Made by a program: the position numbers and the translations under genes. This document shows, piece after piece, positions 25,590-34,805 of a DNA stretch of 64,000 bases (position 1 is the stretch's first letter; every line of letters starts with the position of its first letter). A model generated the notes under the pieces. The model saw nothing but the letters and a program-made list of their open reading frames with translations, ran no database searches and was not told the origin of the DNA. Source of the DNA: an uncultured Lachnospiraceae bacterium (GTDB taxonomy: Bacteria > Bacillota > Clostridia > Lachnospirales > Lachnospiraceae); assembly GCA_934438085.1 (NCBI GenBank), contig CAKSBC010000006.1, positions 1 through 64,000 on the forward strand, given 5' to 3'.

Positions 25590-26579
25590 ATGGCAGATAA
25601 TATTATTGAAGTTAAAGATTTAATGACCTATTTCCATACTGATGCCGGACTGGTTAAGGCAGTAAACGGTGTTTCCTTCAATGTTGAGAGGGGAAAAACA
25701 CTTGGAATCGTAGGAGAGTCCGGATGCGGAAAGAGTATTACTTCACTCTCTATCATGCGTCTTATCGAATCGGCTACAGGACGTATTGAAGGCGGTACCA
25801 TAACCTTTGAGGGAGAGGATCTTTTGCAGAAATCCGAAGAGGAGATGCGACAGATACGAGGAAAGAAGATCGCAATGATCTTCCAGGAGCCGATGACCTC
25901 TCTTAATCCTGTATTTACTATAGGTCAGCAGATAACGGAAGCACTCCTTATTCATGAGAAAATGACAAAGGAGCAGGCGAAAGAGCGTGCTATTGAAATG
26001 CTTAAGATGGTGCGTATCCCGATGCCTGAAAAAAGATATGACGAATATCCTCATCAGTTATCGGGAGGAATGAGACAGCGTGTCATGATTGCGATGGCAC
26101 TCAGCTGTAAACCGGCCCTTTTGATATGCGATGAGCCTACAACAGCACTGGATGTTACTATCCAGGCACAGATCCTTGAATTGATCAATGATCTTAAGGA
26201 AAAAACAGGAACTTCTGTCATGATGATCACTCACGATCTGGGTGTTATTGCAGAAGTAGCTGATGATGTAATGGTTATGTATGCCGGCAAGGTGGTTGAG
26301 AAGGCAAGCTGTGATGAGATTTTTGAACAGCCTTTGCACCCATATACAAACGGTCTTTTAGACTGCATTCCAAAGCTGGATGATGACAGAGAAGAGCTTA
26401 GTACTATAGAAGGAATGGTGCCGAGCTTTGACAGCATGCCTGAAGGCTGTGCATTCAGTCCGAGATGTCCGTTTGCCAAAGATATTTGCAGGAATAAAAT
26501 GCCTGAACTCACTCAGCACGGTACAAGATTTGTACGCTGCTTCAAGTATACTGATGAATGGAAGGAGGATCAAGCATGA
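25590..26579 (+). CDS. dppD: Peptide ABC transporter ATPase
   Basis: 329 residues from the ATG at 25590, chosen because GGAGGA lies just before it; ATGs at 25575 and 25578 precede the site. Walker A GESGCGKS is at 42-49, the signature LSGGMRQR and Walker B LLICDEP follow, and the C-terminal oligopeptide-transporter region has the Cys cluster GCAFSPRCPFAKDIC, typical of a 4Fe-4S-binding tail in DppD/OppD. It powers import with DppF. The stop overlaps the dppF start by four bases. Confidence 0.93.
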   Translation: MADNIIEVKDLMTYFHTDAGLVKAVNGVSFNVERGKTLGIVGESGCGKSITSLSIMRLIESATGRIEGGTITFEGEDLLQKSEEEMRQIRGKKIAMIFQEPMTSLNPVFTIGQQITEALLIHEKMTKEQAKERAIEMLKMVRIPMPEKRYDEYPHQLSGGMRQRVMIAMALSCKPALLICDEPTTALDVTIQAQILELINDLKEKTGTSVMMITHDLGVIAEVADDVMVMYAGKVVEKASCDEIFEQPLHPYTNGLLDCIPKLDDDREELSTIEGMVPSFDSMPEGCAFSPRCPFAKDICRNKMPELTQHGTRFVRCFKYTDEWKEDQA

Positions 26580-27577
26580 CAGATGATAGTAAAAAAGAAC
26601 CTATTTTAAAGGTTTCTCATCTTAAGAAGTATTTCCCGATAAAGACATCCTCCCTCTTTTCTAAGGAAGTGTCATATGTTAAAGCGGTTGATGACGTAAG
26701 CTTTGAGCTGTACAAGGGAGAGACTCTTGGCGTCGTAGGCGAATCCGGATGCGGCAAATCAACAATGGGCCGTTCTGTAATGCGCTTGATCGAGCCTACT
26801 GACGGAGAGGTGCTCTTCGAAGGCAAGAACTTTCTTACACTTAAGGGTGAAGAGCTTCGTAAGGTGAGATCCAAGATGCAGATGATGTTTCAGGACCCTT
26901 ATGCTTCACTTAATCCTCGTATGACAATAGGCGAGATCATTGCCGAGCCGCTGCTTATACAAAAAACATATAAAACAAAGGAAGAGGTTCGAAATCACGT
27001 TCTGAAGGTCATGGAAGTTGTAGGACTTAACACGAAGTACTACAATCGCTATCCTCATGAGTTTTCAGGCGGACAGAGACAGAGGATCGGTATTGCAAGA
27101 GCGATAGTAATGAGCCCGGATCTTATTGTATGTGATGAGCCGGTTTCTGCTCTGGATGTATCTATCCAGTCACAGGTTATCAACCTTATGAGAAAGCTGC
27201 AGAAGTCAATGGGAATGGCATACATTTTCATTTCTCATGACCTGAGTGTTATCAAGCATATATCCGATCGAGTTCTGGTTATGTACTTAGGACAGGTTAT
27301 GGAGGTAGCTGATAAGAACGATTTGTATGAGAATACTCTGCATCCTTATACTAAAGCATTGCTTTCAGCTATTCCGCTTCCGGATCGTAAGACAAAGCGC
27401 GAGAAGATCATTCTTCAGGGAGATCTTCCGAGCCCGGCCAATCCGCCTTCCGGATGTGTATTCCATACAAGATGTTATATGGCACAGGAGATCTGCAGTA
27501 AAGAAAAACCTGAGCTTAAGGATTACGGCAACGGACACCTGTGTGCGTGTCATTTTTGCCATATGCAGCAGGGGTGA
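26576..27577 (+). CDS. dppF: Peptide ABC transporter ATPase
   Basis: 333 residues from the ATG at 26576 (AAGGAGG about 8 bases upstream). Walker A GESGCGKS, signature FSGGQRQRIG, Walker B LIVCDEPVSALD and the Cys-containing C-terminal tail (GCVFHTRCYMAQEIC) are all present. The protein is the second ATPase subunit of the heterodimer. It ends 48 bases before the epimerase gene, which has its own strong ribosome site, so the two are probably on one mRNA. Confidence 0.93.
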   Translation: MTDDSKKEPILKVSHLKKYFPIKTSSLFSKEVSYVKAVDDVSFELYKGETLGVVGESGCGKSTMGRSVMRLIEPTDGEVLFEGKNFLTLKGEELRKVRSKMQMMFQDPYASLNPRMTIGEIIAEPLLIQKTYKTKEEVRNHVLKVMEVVGLNTKYYNRYPHEFSGGQRQRIGIARAIVMSPDLIVCDEPVSALDVSIQSQVINLMRKLQKSMGMAYIFISHDLSVIKHISDRVLVMYLGQVMEVADKNDLYENTLHPYTKALLSAIPLPDRKTKREKIILQGDLPSPANPPSGCVFHTRCYMAQEICSKEKPELKDYGNGHLCACHFCHMQQG

Positions 27578-27625
27578 CCTATTGTACTGGACAAGAAAAC
27601 GAATTAAAGGTTGAGGAGGTATAGT

Positions 27626-28711
27626 ATGAAAATAGTTGATATAAAAACCAGTATTCTGAAGGCTAAATTAAAGGAGCCATTTCATATTTCATTAGGAACT
27701 ATTCTTGAAACAGCCAGCGTTCTTGTGGAAATTGAGACAGATGAGGGAATTACCGGTTACGGAGAGGCATCACCGGGGCCGTTCATTACCGGAGAGAATA
27801 TTGAGGGAACACTTGGTGCTATACAGGTACTTAGAGAGAAGCTTATCGGCACAGATCCTCGTGATATAGAAAAGGTTTATCAGATCATGGCCAAGGCAAT
27901 TGCTTATAACAATACAGCTAAGGCAGGTATTGATCTTGCATGCTATGACATTATCGGAAAATCTGTAAATCTTCCTCTTTATAAGATTTTAGGCGGACTC
28001 AGCAATGAGATAGAAACCGATATGACTGTTGGCATTAATCAGCCTGAGTATATGGCTGAAAAGGCCAAGGCTCATGTAAAGGACGGATTCAATGTCATTA
28101 AAACAAAGGTTGGAATTGACGTTGCTACAGACATCAAGAGAGTTAAAGCTATCCGTGAAGCTGTCGGTGATGATGTTAAGATCAGACTTGACGCTAATCA
28201 GGGCTGGTCACCTAAGGAAGCAGTCGAAGTTATCAATCGCCTTAATGAGTATGATATTGAATTAGTTGAGCAGCCGGTACCTCGCTTTGATTTTGACGGC
28301 CTTAAATACGTTCGTGAGCACAGCAGTGTTCCGATCATGGCAGATGAGAGCTGCTGGGATTCAAAGGACGCTCTCAAGCTTGTTCAGCATCACGCTGTTG
28401 ATTTTGTTAACATTAAGCTGATGAAGTGCGGCGGTCTTTATGAGGCTAAAAAGATAGTTTCTATCTGTGAGGCATCAGGCGTAGAAGTAATGCTTGGATG
28501 CATGGCAGAGGAAAGCGGTATTGCAATAAATGCAGCAGCATCACTTGGTGCAGCACTTAAGAACATTACAAGAGCTGATCTTGATGCAACACTTTCCTTA
28601 AGTGAGGTTCCATACACAGGCGGCTTTACTATACAGAATACACGCCATCTTGTTCTTTCTGAAGAGCCGGGTCTCGGAATCACGGGTCTTAAGAGGGAGA
28701 TGCTGAAATGA
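27626..28711 (+). CDS. Dipeptide epimerase (L-Ala-D/L-Glu epimerase-like, enolase superfamily)
   Basis: 361 residues from the ATG at 27626 behind GAGGAGG. An N-terminal capping domain is followed by a TIM barrel with the muconate-lactonising subgroup pattern: K159-T-K161 on strand 2, metal ligands D189 (LDANQGW), E215 (VEQP) and D240 (ADES), and the second catalytic lysine in NIKLMKCGG (K264). D318-L-D320 matches the DxD signature by which dipeptide epimerases hold the substrate amino group. The enzyme interconverts D and L configuration in a dipeptide. L-Ala-D-Glu from murein is the classical substrate, but family members vary widely and specificity cannot be read with certainty. Its place behind dppABCDF supports use of imported dipeptides. 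Confidence 0.88.
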   Translation: MKIVDIKTSILKAKLKEPFHISLGTILETASVLVEIETDEGITGYGEASPGPFITGENIEGTLGAIQVLREKLIGTDPRDIEKVYQIMAKAIAYNNTAKAGIDLACYDIIGKSVNLPLYKILGGLSNEIETDMTVGINQPEYMAEKAKAHVKDGFNVIKTKVGIDVATDIKRVKAIREAVGDDVKIRLDANQGWSPKEAVEVINRLNEYDIELVEQPVPRFDFDGLKYVREHSSVPIMADESCWDSKDALKLVQHHAVDFVNIKLMKCGGLYEAKKIVSICEASGVEVMLGCMAEESGIAINAAASLGAALKNITRADLDATLSLSEVPYTGGFTIQNTRHLVLSEEPGLGITGLKREMLK

Positions 28712-30111
28712 ATGAAATGACAGATGCCAAGAAGGCAAAACTGGAGCAGCGCATTCAGGAAATTATGAATGATGCAAATGCCAGAGGATTGGCAGCTGCT
28801 GTCATTGACAGTAAAGGAAATACGCTCTATCAGAACTTTTTTGGTTATAAGGATGCTGAACAAAAGACTCTGATCGATGAAGACACACTTTTCGGTCTGG
28901 CTTCTGTCACTAAATCCTTTACTGCGCTTTCCATTATGCAGATGGCAAGAGAAGGAATAATATCTCTTGATGATCCGGTTTCAAAGTATGTTCCTGAATT
29001 TACCAATAAGAATCAAACCGAACCGGTAAGGATATGGCATCTGCTTTGTCACAGCGGAGGATTTTTCCCTCTTCCGAGAATCATCGTTCCTGAGCTTGTA
29101 AAAAGCATGGGAATTGAAGATACTTTAGAGGATGAGATCATCTACAATAAGGCTTTTGCCGATGAGGCTGTCAGACTTGTTGCAGAGCGCCTTGACGAGC
29201 AGACTGATCTGATCGGCAGACCGGGCGAGCTGATGAGCTATTGTAATGACGGATATGGCCTGCTTTCTGATATCATCAGGAGACATTCAGACTGTGATTC
29301 ATTTGCTGAGTATCTGGAAAAACATATTCTCGGTCCTTTGGATATGACAAGGAGTAATATCAGCTTTATTCGTTCAACTTTGGATGATAATGTTGAAACC
29401 TTATATACTCTTGAAGACGGTAAGTGGAGGATTGATAAGGACTTCCAGAATGATGCCTTTGTTTTAAACGGCGGAGGCGCCATGAAGTCTACATTAGCTG
29501 ATCTTAAGAAGTATATGGTAATGTATCTTAATGAAGGACGTGGCATTAACGGCGCTGAAATTGCTGACGGCTATACTGTACATGAGATGTGTAAGCCTCG
29601 TCAGTATGAAAGACCCGGAGTATGGTATGGCTACGGACTTGAAACCAAGCTGGTAGGCGATATGGCTGTTCATCAGCATGGCGGCAGTCTGCCGGGTGTT
29701 TCATCCAACATTGCATTTTCAGAGGATGCTGACATTGCGGTAATCGTACTTTGCAATACTATGGATGTACCGGTTTCAGTCATCAGCGATATGATTTTCA
29801 GAACAATGACAGGATTTCCGTTGGAGTCGGAGCGTCCTGAGCACGTGCCATATGACTGGAACGAGGATTTTAAGAATAAAATCATCGGCACCTATGCTTC
29901 AGGTGAAGGGGATACCATAAAGCTTTTCCTTGATAACGGAAATGTTAAAATGACGGTCAATGACAATCCTACGGAGCTTAGGCCTATTTATCCTAAAAAG
30001 GGATTGGTTCGCAAGACCTACTCAGACATGTACCTTCAGTTTATTGAAACACCTGAAAGGGGTATCTACGCTGCAAGATACGGAACAAGGATCTTTCCTA
30101 AAACAAAGTAA
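28708..30111 (+). CDS. Serine hydrolase, class C beta-lactamase/peptidase S12 family
   Basis: 467 residues. The start overlaps the epimerase stop by four bases. The nucleophile motif S66-V-T-K69, the Tyr motif Y178-C-N180 and a later HGG motif (VHQHGGSLPG) are those of penicillin-recognising serine hydrolases. No signal peptide is present, so the enzyme is probably cytoplasmic. A C-terminal extension (about 385-467) resembles the beta-barrel-like tail of D-aminopeptidase and esterase relatives. In this operon it may cleave peptides with D-residues or amidated ends (inference). Beta-lactam resistance is unlikely for an intracellular enzyme. Confidence 0.85.
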   Translation: MNEMTDAKKAKLEQRIQEIMNDANARGLAAAVIDSKGNTLYQNFFGYKDAEQKTLIDEDTLFGLASVTKSFTALSIMQMAREGIISLDDPVSKYVPEFTNKNQTEPVRIWHLLCHSGGFFPLPRIIVPELVKSMGIEDTLEDEIIYNKAFADEAVRLVAERLDEQTDLIGRPGELMSYCNDGYGLLSDIIRRHSDCDSFAEYLEKHILGPLDMTRSNISFIRSTLDDNVETLYTLEDGKWRIDKDFQNDAFVLNGGGAMKSTLADLKKYMVMYLNEGRGINGAEIADGYTVHEMCKPRQYERPGVWYGYGLETKLVGDMAVHQHGGSLPGVSSNIAFSEDADIAVIVLCNTMDVPVSVISDMIFRTMTGFPLESERPEHVPYDWNEDFKNKIIGTYASGEGDTIKLFLDNGNVKMTVNDNPTELRPIYPKKGLVRKTYSDMYLQFIETPERGIYAARYGTRIFPKTK

Positions 30112-30127
30112 TATCCGGTGATATAAT

Positions 30128-30166
30128 AACAGCGGTTGATATAATGTATCAGCCGCTGTTTGTTTT
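30128..30166 (+). terminator. Rho-independent terminator of the dpp-epimerase operon
   Basis: AACAGCGGTTGATA (30128-30141) pairs with TATCAGCCGCTGTT (30147-30160, one G-T pair), followed by TGTTTT. It may also serve the convergent GntR gene on the other strand. Confidence 0.85.
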
Positions 30167-30266
30167 GAAAGATTAAATTATTTTAAAAGAGCATATTGTT
30201 TGAAGGGATTGTTTTGTTACAGAAAATCATTTTGTTACAAAGGATCATGTTGTTCTAAAGAAGAGC

Positions 30267-31235
30267 TTAGCTGAAATCAGAACGTATAGAGCTTAAATTC
30301 TTCTGCAGTATGCCGATTGACTGGGCATTTATCTGTTCTCCGAAAAAATAAACAGGTTTATTAGGGTCAATGCTTAATACCGTGTTTTCACAAGGATGAT
30401 TCGGAAAACATACGTCCGCCCATTTTATTAATTCATTCTGATCATTGTCCTCTGAAATAATTCCTTTTCTGATATCCAAATCTGTTCGAATGGATTCGAT
30501 CATACTAACATTAAAATCAGCTGAATGCTGCGGCTGATGTAAAACAGCCACCTTTGTTCCGGGTTTAAAACCTGATATTTTCTGAATGGTACTTTTGCTG
30601 AATTCAGTAACAACCGCATAAACCGGAAGATTGGTAAAGGAATAATCTTCCATAACCTTTGAGTAATGAAAATATGTCGTAACAATAGCTATATATTGAG
30701 TGTAGTCTATAGATTCATCGATCTCGTATTGATTGGTCAGGGTGTTAAGCAGTATAAAGTCAACCTTAATATCTAGGAACTCTGACAACTGCTTTGCTAA
30801 AGTTTTTTTGTCGTACTTGTCACATTCTATAAATAAAATCTTTTTCTTATTTAATGCAGCCTCCATGGAATGCTTAAAGATCTCATTGATTTCCTGTTCG
30901 GAATAGTCCCGGTTTAACAGATCTTTTATCACCTTTGAAAATGCATGATTAATATCATTAGACTTTTCTTTTCTTTCCGAAATGTCTAATATTTCTGTTC
31001 CGTGGTGGGGACGTGTAATTATAAGCTCGTCATCTTCTAAGATCTGATAGGCGTTTTGAATAGTGGAAACACTTACACCTAATGACTTTGCAAGCTGATG
31101 AACAGGAGGCAGTTTTGTACCGGCTTTAATATTACCGTTGTATATGGTCCATTTAATATTTTCAGCCACTTGTTTGAATAATGGCATAGGTAAATTTCTG
31201 TTTACTTGCCATACCTGTGGAATCTGGTAATCCAT
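30267..31235 (-). CDS. GntR-family transcriptional regulator
   Basis: 322 residues with CGGAGG upstream of the ATG. Residues 15-85 form a GntR winged helix (PLFKQVAENIKWTIYNGNIKAGTKLPPVHQLAKSLGVSVSTIQNAYQ). The remainder is not a FadR or UTRA domain. Its alternating strands and helices (KILFIECDKYDKKTLAKQL, VDFILLNTL, KVAVLHQPQ, VYFFGE) resemble a periplasmic-binding-protein-like fold, which could sense a small ligand. The gene is divergent from the DUF819-M29-PLP operon and convergent with the dpp operon, so it probably controls one or both. Confidence 0.85.
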   Translation of the reverse strand: MDYQIPQVWQVNRNLPMPLFKQVAENIKWTIYNGNIKAGTKLPPVHQLAKSLGVSVSTIQNAYQILEDDELIITRPHHGTEILDISERKEKSNDINHAFSKVIKDLLNRDYSEQEINEIFKHSMEAALNKKKILFIECDKYDKKTLAKQLSEFLDIKVDFILLNTLTNQYEIDESIDYTQYIAIVTTYFHYSKVMEDYSFTNLPVYAVVTEFSKSTIQKISGFKPGTKVAVLHQPQHSADFNVSMIESIRTDLDIRKGIISEDNDQNELIKWADVCFPNHPCENTVLSIDPNKPVYFFGEQINAQSIGILQKNLSSIRSDFS

Positions 31236-31313
31236 ACATGCCTCCGAATGTACAATAATTATTAATTAATATATCAAAAATGCTGAAAAAACTAAAGTAG
31301 TTCTCCATAAATA

Positions 31314-31343
31314 TTGACATATATTTCAAATAATGATTATAAT
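31314..31343 (+). promoter_or_regulatory. Promoter of the DUF819 operon
   Basis: TTGACA (31314-31319), 18-base spacer, TATAAT (31338-31343). Directly downstream CGATA occurs twice (31346 region), separated by four bases, a possible binding site for the divergent GntR protein. Confidence 0.75.
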
Positions 31344-31404
31344 GTCGATAAATACGATACAATCATTATAAACGGTATAATACAAAAAGAAAAGGAGAAA
31401 CGGT

Positions 31405-32646
31405 ATGGAAATGTTGTTTCATGGAGGCACGATCATTGCATCGGATAATATATGGGCTTTGTGGGCTGTGCTTGCTTTAACTGTAGCAGTATCTATTTTC
31501 TTAGAGCAAAAGTATAAATGGGCATCAAACATATCCGCACCTGTAATATCAATTATAATTGCTTTTATATTAGCTAATATTAAAGTAATACCGGTAGTTT
31601 CCGGAGTTTACGATACAGCAGGAACATACTGCATTCCTTTAGCCACGGCGATGATGCTGTATCAGGCAAACTTAAAAAATATTTTCAAAAACAGCGGAAA
31701 AATGCTGATATGTATGAATATAGGCGTAATAGCAACACTTATAGGCGGTGCGGTAGGCTTCTTACTGTTGAAGGATTCGTTAAGGGAAGGTCTGGTATTT
31801 ACAGGCTCTGCAGTGGCCTCGTATATTGGAGGAACAGCAAACTTTGTAGCGGTAGGATCATCTAACGGTCTTTCCGATACAATGATAACAGTCGGAGCAT
31901 TTACCGAAAACTTTATAATGACGTTATGTATAATTGCCCTGCTCTGGATGCCTACAAGTAAATTTTTTAAAAAGCTTTACAATCATCCGTATCAGGAAGA
32001 ATTGGAAAGAGAGGTTGGAGCAGATAACGGCGCTTCAATGGCGGCAAAATTCTGGAAGAGAAAAGAAATATCATTATTGGATATAGCCAAGTGTGTAGGT
32101 GTTGCTTTAGGAATAGTTGCGGTTTCATCATACATAACAGACTTTTTTGCAACAGTGCTTGCAGTTGGAGAGGATGCAGGAGCTTTTGCTCAGCTTCCGG
32201 CAATGATATTTGGCAACAGATATGTAATCATGACATTATTATCAATTATTCTCGTTGCTGTATTCCCGAATTTCTTTGAAAATATGAATGGTGCGCATGA
32301 AATCGGAACATTTGTAATGTATTTGTATTTTGCAGTCATTGGATGCTCAGTCAACCTTGGTGACCTGGCATCAAGCGTAATTCCGGCACTGTTACTTTAT
32401 ATAATCCTCGGCGTATTCAATATAGGCATTTTGCTGATCGTCGGCAAACTGTTAAAGCAGAACATAGAAGAGATCACCATTGCTTCCAATGCCTGCATAG
32501 GCGGGCCTTTTACAGCTATGGCAATGGCAACTTCAAAGGGCTATCAGAAACTTATTGTTCCGGCATTATTATCCGGTATATGGGGAAATATTCTGGGAAC
32601 AATATTAGGAATAGCAATAATCGGATTGCTGGCAGCTTTTGTCTAA
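31405..32646 (+). CDS. DUF819 family integral membrane protein
   Basis: 413 residues with AAGGAG before the ATG and about ten hydrophobic segments, including WALWAVLALTVAVSIF and the family-typical glycine/alanine-rich stretches SAVASYIGGTANFVAVG and ASNACIGGPFTAMAMA. The latter two lie at equivalent places of two halves, suggesting a duplicated transporter fold. DUF819 proteins (YjcL-type) are uncharacterised membrane proteins found next to dipeptide epimerases and peptidases, where a role in amino acid or peptide transport has been suggested. Here it heads an operon with an M29-like peptidase and a PLP enzyme, which agrees with that view. Confidence 0.85.
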   Translation: MEMLFHGGTIIASDNIWALWAVLALTVAVSIFLEQKYKWASNISAPVISIIIAFILANIKVIPVVSGVYDTAGTYCIPLATAMMLYQANLKNIFKNSGKMLICMNIGVIATLIGGAVGFLLLKDSLREGLVFTGSAVASYIGGTANFVAVGSSNGLSDTMITVGAFTENFIMTLCIIALLWMPTSKFFKKLYNHPYQEELEREVGADNGASMAAKFWKRKEISLLDIAKCVGVALGIVAVSSYITDFFATVLAVGEDAGAFAQLPAMIFGNRYVIMTLLSIILVAVFPNFFENMNGAHEIGTFVMYLYFAVIGCSVNLGDLASSVIPALLLYIILGVFNIGILLIVGKLLKQNIEEITIASNACIGGPFTAMAMATSKGYQKLIVPALLSGIWGNILGTILGIAIIGLLAAFV

Positions 32647-32679
32647 TGCTTTGAAGCTTACTGCTGAGAGGATGAAATT

Positions 32680-33669
32680 ATGGTTGACGATAGAAGAATA
32701 GAACAAAATATAAAAAAAATTTTGACTGAGTGCTGCGGCGTTCAGGAAAATGAAAATGTTTTGATTTTATCAGATATAAACCAGGATCAATATATTAATG
32801 AGAAGATATTTGAAATGGTTAAAGAATGCGGTGCAAATCCGGCAATCATGGTCATGCCGGTGTCTGTTCCGGGAAAAAATCTTCCGCATTTGATCAATAT
32901 AACCTCAATGGAATCTGATTTGATCATAGCGACTACGACAACTTCAGTATATCATGCCGAAGGCTTAAGAAAAGCATGCAGTGAAGGAAAAGCAAGACTG
33001 CTTACAATATCGGAATGCAACAGAAATACTTTTCTTGATGGCGGCATAAGTGCTGATTTTAAAAATATTGAAAAAATAGTAAAATCAGTAAGTGAGAAAT
33101 ATGAGCATGGCAAGAAGATAAGGTATAATACACTGGGAGGCACCAATATTACAGCTGATATTTCAGATAGACCCGCAAAGATGAATACGGGCATTTGTGA
33201 CAAAAAAGGAATGATGGTCGGAATACCTACTATTGAAGTCTTCATTGCACCAAATGAGGAAAGTGTAAACGGGCATATAGTATGTGATGTGAGCTGTTCA
33301 GGAGGAATAGGGATCATTGAAGATCCGATTCATTTAGATGTTGAGAACGGAAGGGTTGTCAATATAAGCGGAGGTAAACAGGCCAAACAGCTTAGTGAGC
33401 TGCTGAAAAGAGAAGAGAACAGCAGTGTATATCAAATCGCAGAATTGGCAATTGGATTAAATCCTAACTGTAACATTACCGGAATCATTAATGAAGACGA
33501 AGGCAAATACGGAACCTGTCATATGGCACTTGGAAGCAACGCAAGCTTTGGCGGTGTTAATCCTGCACCAATTCATATAGATATGGTTCAAAACTGCCCT
33601 ACGATTCATATTGATGATGAAGAACTATGCAGCAACGGACGCTTAACGAGTATTGATTATAATTTTTAG
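32680..33669 (+). CDS. M29-family aminopeptidase-like metalloenzyme
   Basis: 329 residues. The pattern follows aminopeptidase T/AmpS and its relatives: an N-terminal Rossmann-like half, then IPTIEVFIAPNEESVNG (Glu ligand), ELAIGLNPNCNITG (Glu), GTCHMALGSNASFGG (His) and IHIDMV (His, Asp). M29 enzymes bind two metal ions and remove N-terminal residues. The same fold includes the dioxygenase NicX, so function is not fully certain. The protein is shorter than typical M29 peptidases (about 400). It lies 33 bases after the DUF819 gene and 11 bases before the PLP enzyme gene, and could cleave imported or epimerised peptides. Confidence 0.75.
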   Translation: MVDDRRIEQNIKKILTECCGVQENENVLILSDINQDQYINEKIFEMVKECGANPAIMVMPVSVPGKNLPHLINITSMESDLIIATTTTSVYHAEGLRKACSEGKARLLTISECNRNTFLDGGISADFKNIEKIVKSVSEKYEHGKKIRYNTLGGTNITADISDRPAKMNTGICDKKGMMVGIPTIEVFIAPNEESVNGHIVCDVSCSGGIGIIEDPIHLDVENGRVVNISGGKQAKQLSELLKREENSSVYQIAELAIGLNPNCNITGIINEDEGKYGTCHMALGSNASFGGVNPAPIHIDMVQNCPTIHIDDEELCSNGRLTSIDYNF

Positions 33670-33680
33670 GAGTTAAATTA

Positions 33681-34631
33681 ATGAAGCAGTTTGATAAAAT
33701 CAATCTTGGATTATTCCCTACACCTATGTATAGGCTTAATAATATCAGTGAATTATTGGGCACTAATGTATGGATAAAGAGAGATGACATGAATGGAATC
33801 GCTCTTGGAGGAAATAAGGTACGAAAGCTCCAGTATTTACTGGCAGATGCTAAAAATAAGGGCTATGATCTGGTTGCAACGACAGGAGGCGCGCAGTCAA
33901 ACCATGCAATGCTTACGGCAGCATGCTGCAATAAGCTTGGTATGGAGCCTATACTGGTACTCAAAAAAAGAGGGGTTACAGAGTGCAAGGGTAATCTTAT
34001 ACTTAATAAGCTTATGGGTACTGATGTCAGATTTATAGATACTGACAGCTATGATTACATTACCGGCGCTGTAATGGATGAAGTTGAAAAGGAGAAAGGC
34101 AGACCGCTCTATAGAATACCTTGCGGAGGCTCGAATGCAATAGGATCAATGGGATATCTTGACTGCATAAAGGAGATTGCTGAGACAGGAGAGAAATTTG
34201 ACTATATCGTGACAGCATGCGGATCAGGCGGAACTACTGCTGGCACAGCAATCGGAGCAAAGCTTTATATGCCTGAGACAAAGGTAATCAGCCCTATGGT
34301 AGATGAGGATGATTTCGATACAATAGTTCACAGACTTATGGAGCAGGTGATAGACGAGCTTGAGCTTGACATTGACATTCCTGAAGTTGATCTTTTCCCA
34401 ATGTGGGGACCGGGATATGCAATACCTTCAGAGGAAGGCAATGAAGCGATTTCAATGCTTATGAAGAACGAGGGAATAGTTATTGATACCTGCTACACCG
34501 GAAAGGCGTTTGCCGGACTTATAAAGAGAGCAAGAGAAGGCTTCTTTAAGCCTGAAGACAAGGTTCTGTTTATTCATACAGGCGGAGCAGGAGGATTATT
34601 CTCTCAGGATTGGGAGCATATGAGTTTATAA
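33681..34631 (+). CDS. PLP-dependent D-cysteine desulfhydrase / ACC deaminase-like enzyme
   Basis: 316 residues. Fold-type II PLP enzyme: the N-terminal PTPMYRLNNISELLG-type entry, the Schiff-base lysine in GGNKVRKL (about K51), the substrate-loop GGAQSNHA and the phosphate-binding GSGGTTAG. These are the marks of the DcyD/ACC deaminase subgroup. Such enzymes remove amino groups (and sulfide) from D-cysteine and some other D-amino acids. Placed after a transporter-like protein and a peptidase, it could consume a D-amino acid released from peptides (inference). The exact substrate is uncertain. Confidence 0.85.
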   Translation: MKQFDKINLGLFPTPMYRLNNISELLGTNVWIKRDDMNGIALGGNKVRKLQYLLADAKNKGYDLVATTGGAQSNHAMLTAACCNKLGMEPILVLKKRGVTECKGNLILNKLMGTDVRFIDTDSYDYITGAVMDEVEKEKGRPLYRIPCGGSNAIGSMGYLDCIKEIAETGEKFDYIVTACGSGGTTAGTAIGAKLYMPETKVISPMVDEDDFDTIVHRLMEQVIDELELDIDIPEVDLFPMWGPGYAIPSEEGNEAISMLMKNEGIVIDTCYTGKAFAGLIKRAREGFFKPEDKVLFIHTGGAGGLFSQDWEHMSL

Positions 34632-34636
34632 ATACT

Positions 34637-34738
34637 ATGAATAGAAAAATAGTAATTGCAGCTTTAATAATAATCGGAATTATAGCAGCAGGGATAGCTG
34701 TTGTCTCAATATTGGCGCAGACTCCGATGCCGATATAA
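34637..34738 (+). CDS. Small single-span membrane protein (33 aa)
   Basis: The ATG at 34637, five bases after the PLP enzyme stop, starts a 33-codon frame: MNRK, then a hydrophobic stretch of about 22 residues (IVIAALIIIGIIAAGIAVVS), then a short tail ending TPMPI. A basic start and a single hydrophobic span give an N-in membrane microprotein. No clear ribosome site is present, so translation would depend on coupling. It lies before the operon terminator. No family is recognised. Confidence 0.5.
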   Translation: MNRKIVIAALIIIGIIAAGIAVVSILAQTPMPI

Positions 34739-34768
34739 TAAGCTTATGAAGAATAAATGATAAATAAT

Positions 34769-34802
34769 AAGATGCGGCAGTTTGCTTACTGCCGCATCTT
34801 TT
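34769..34802. terminator. Bidirectional terminator between convergent genes
   Basis: AAGATGCGGCAGT (34769-34781) pairs perfectly with ACTGCCGCATCTT (34788-34800). T-rich sequence follows on the plus strand, with an AT-rich tail on the other. It separates the DUF819 operon from the ABC-F gene. Confidence 0.9.
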
Positions 34803-34805
34803 AGA

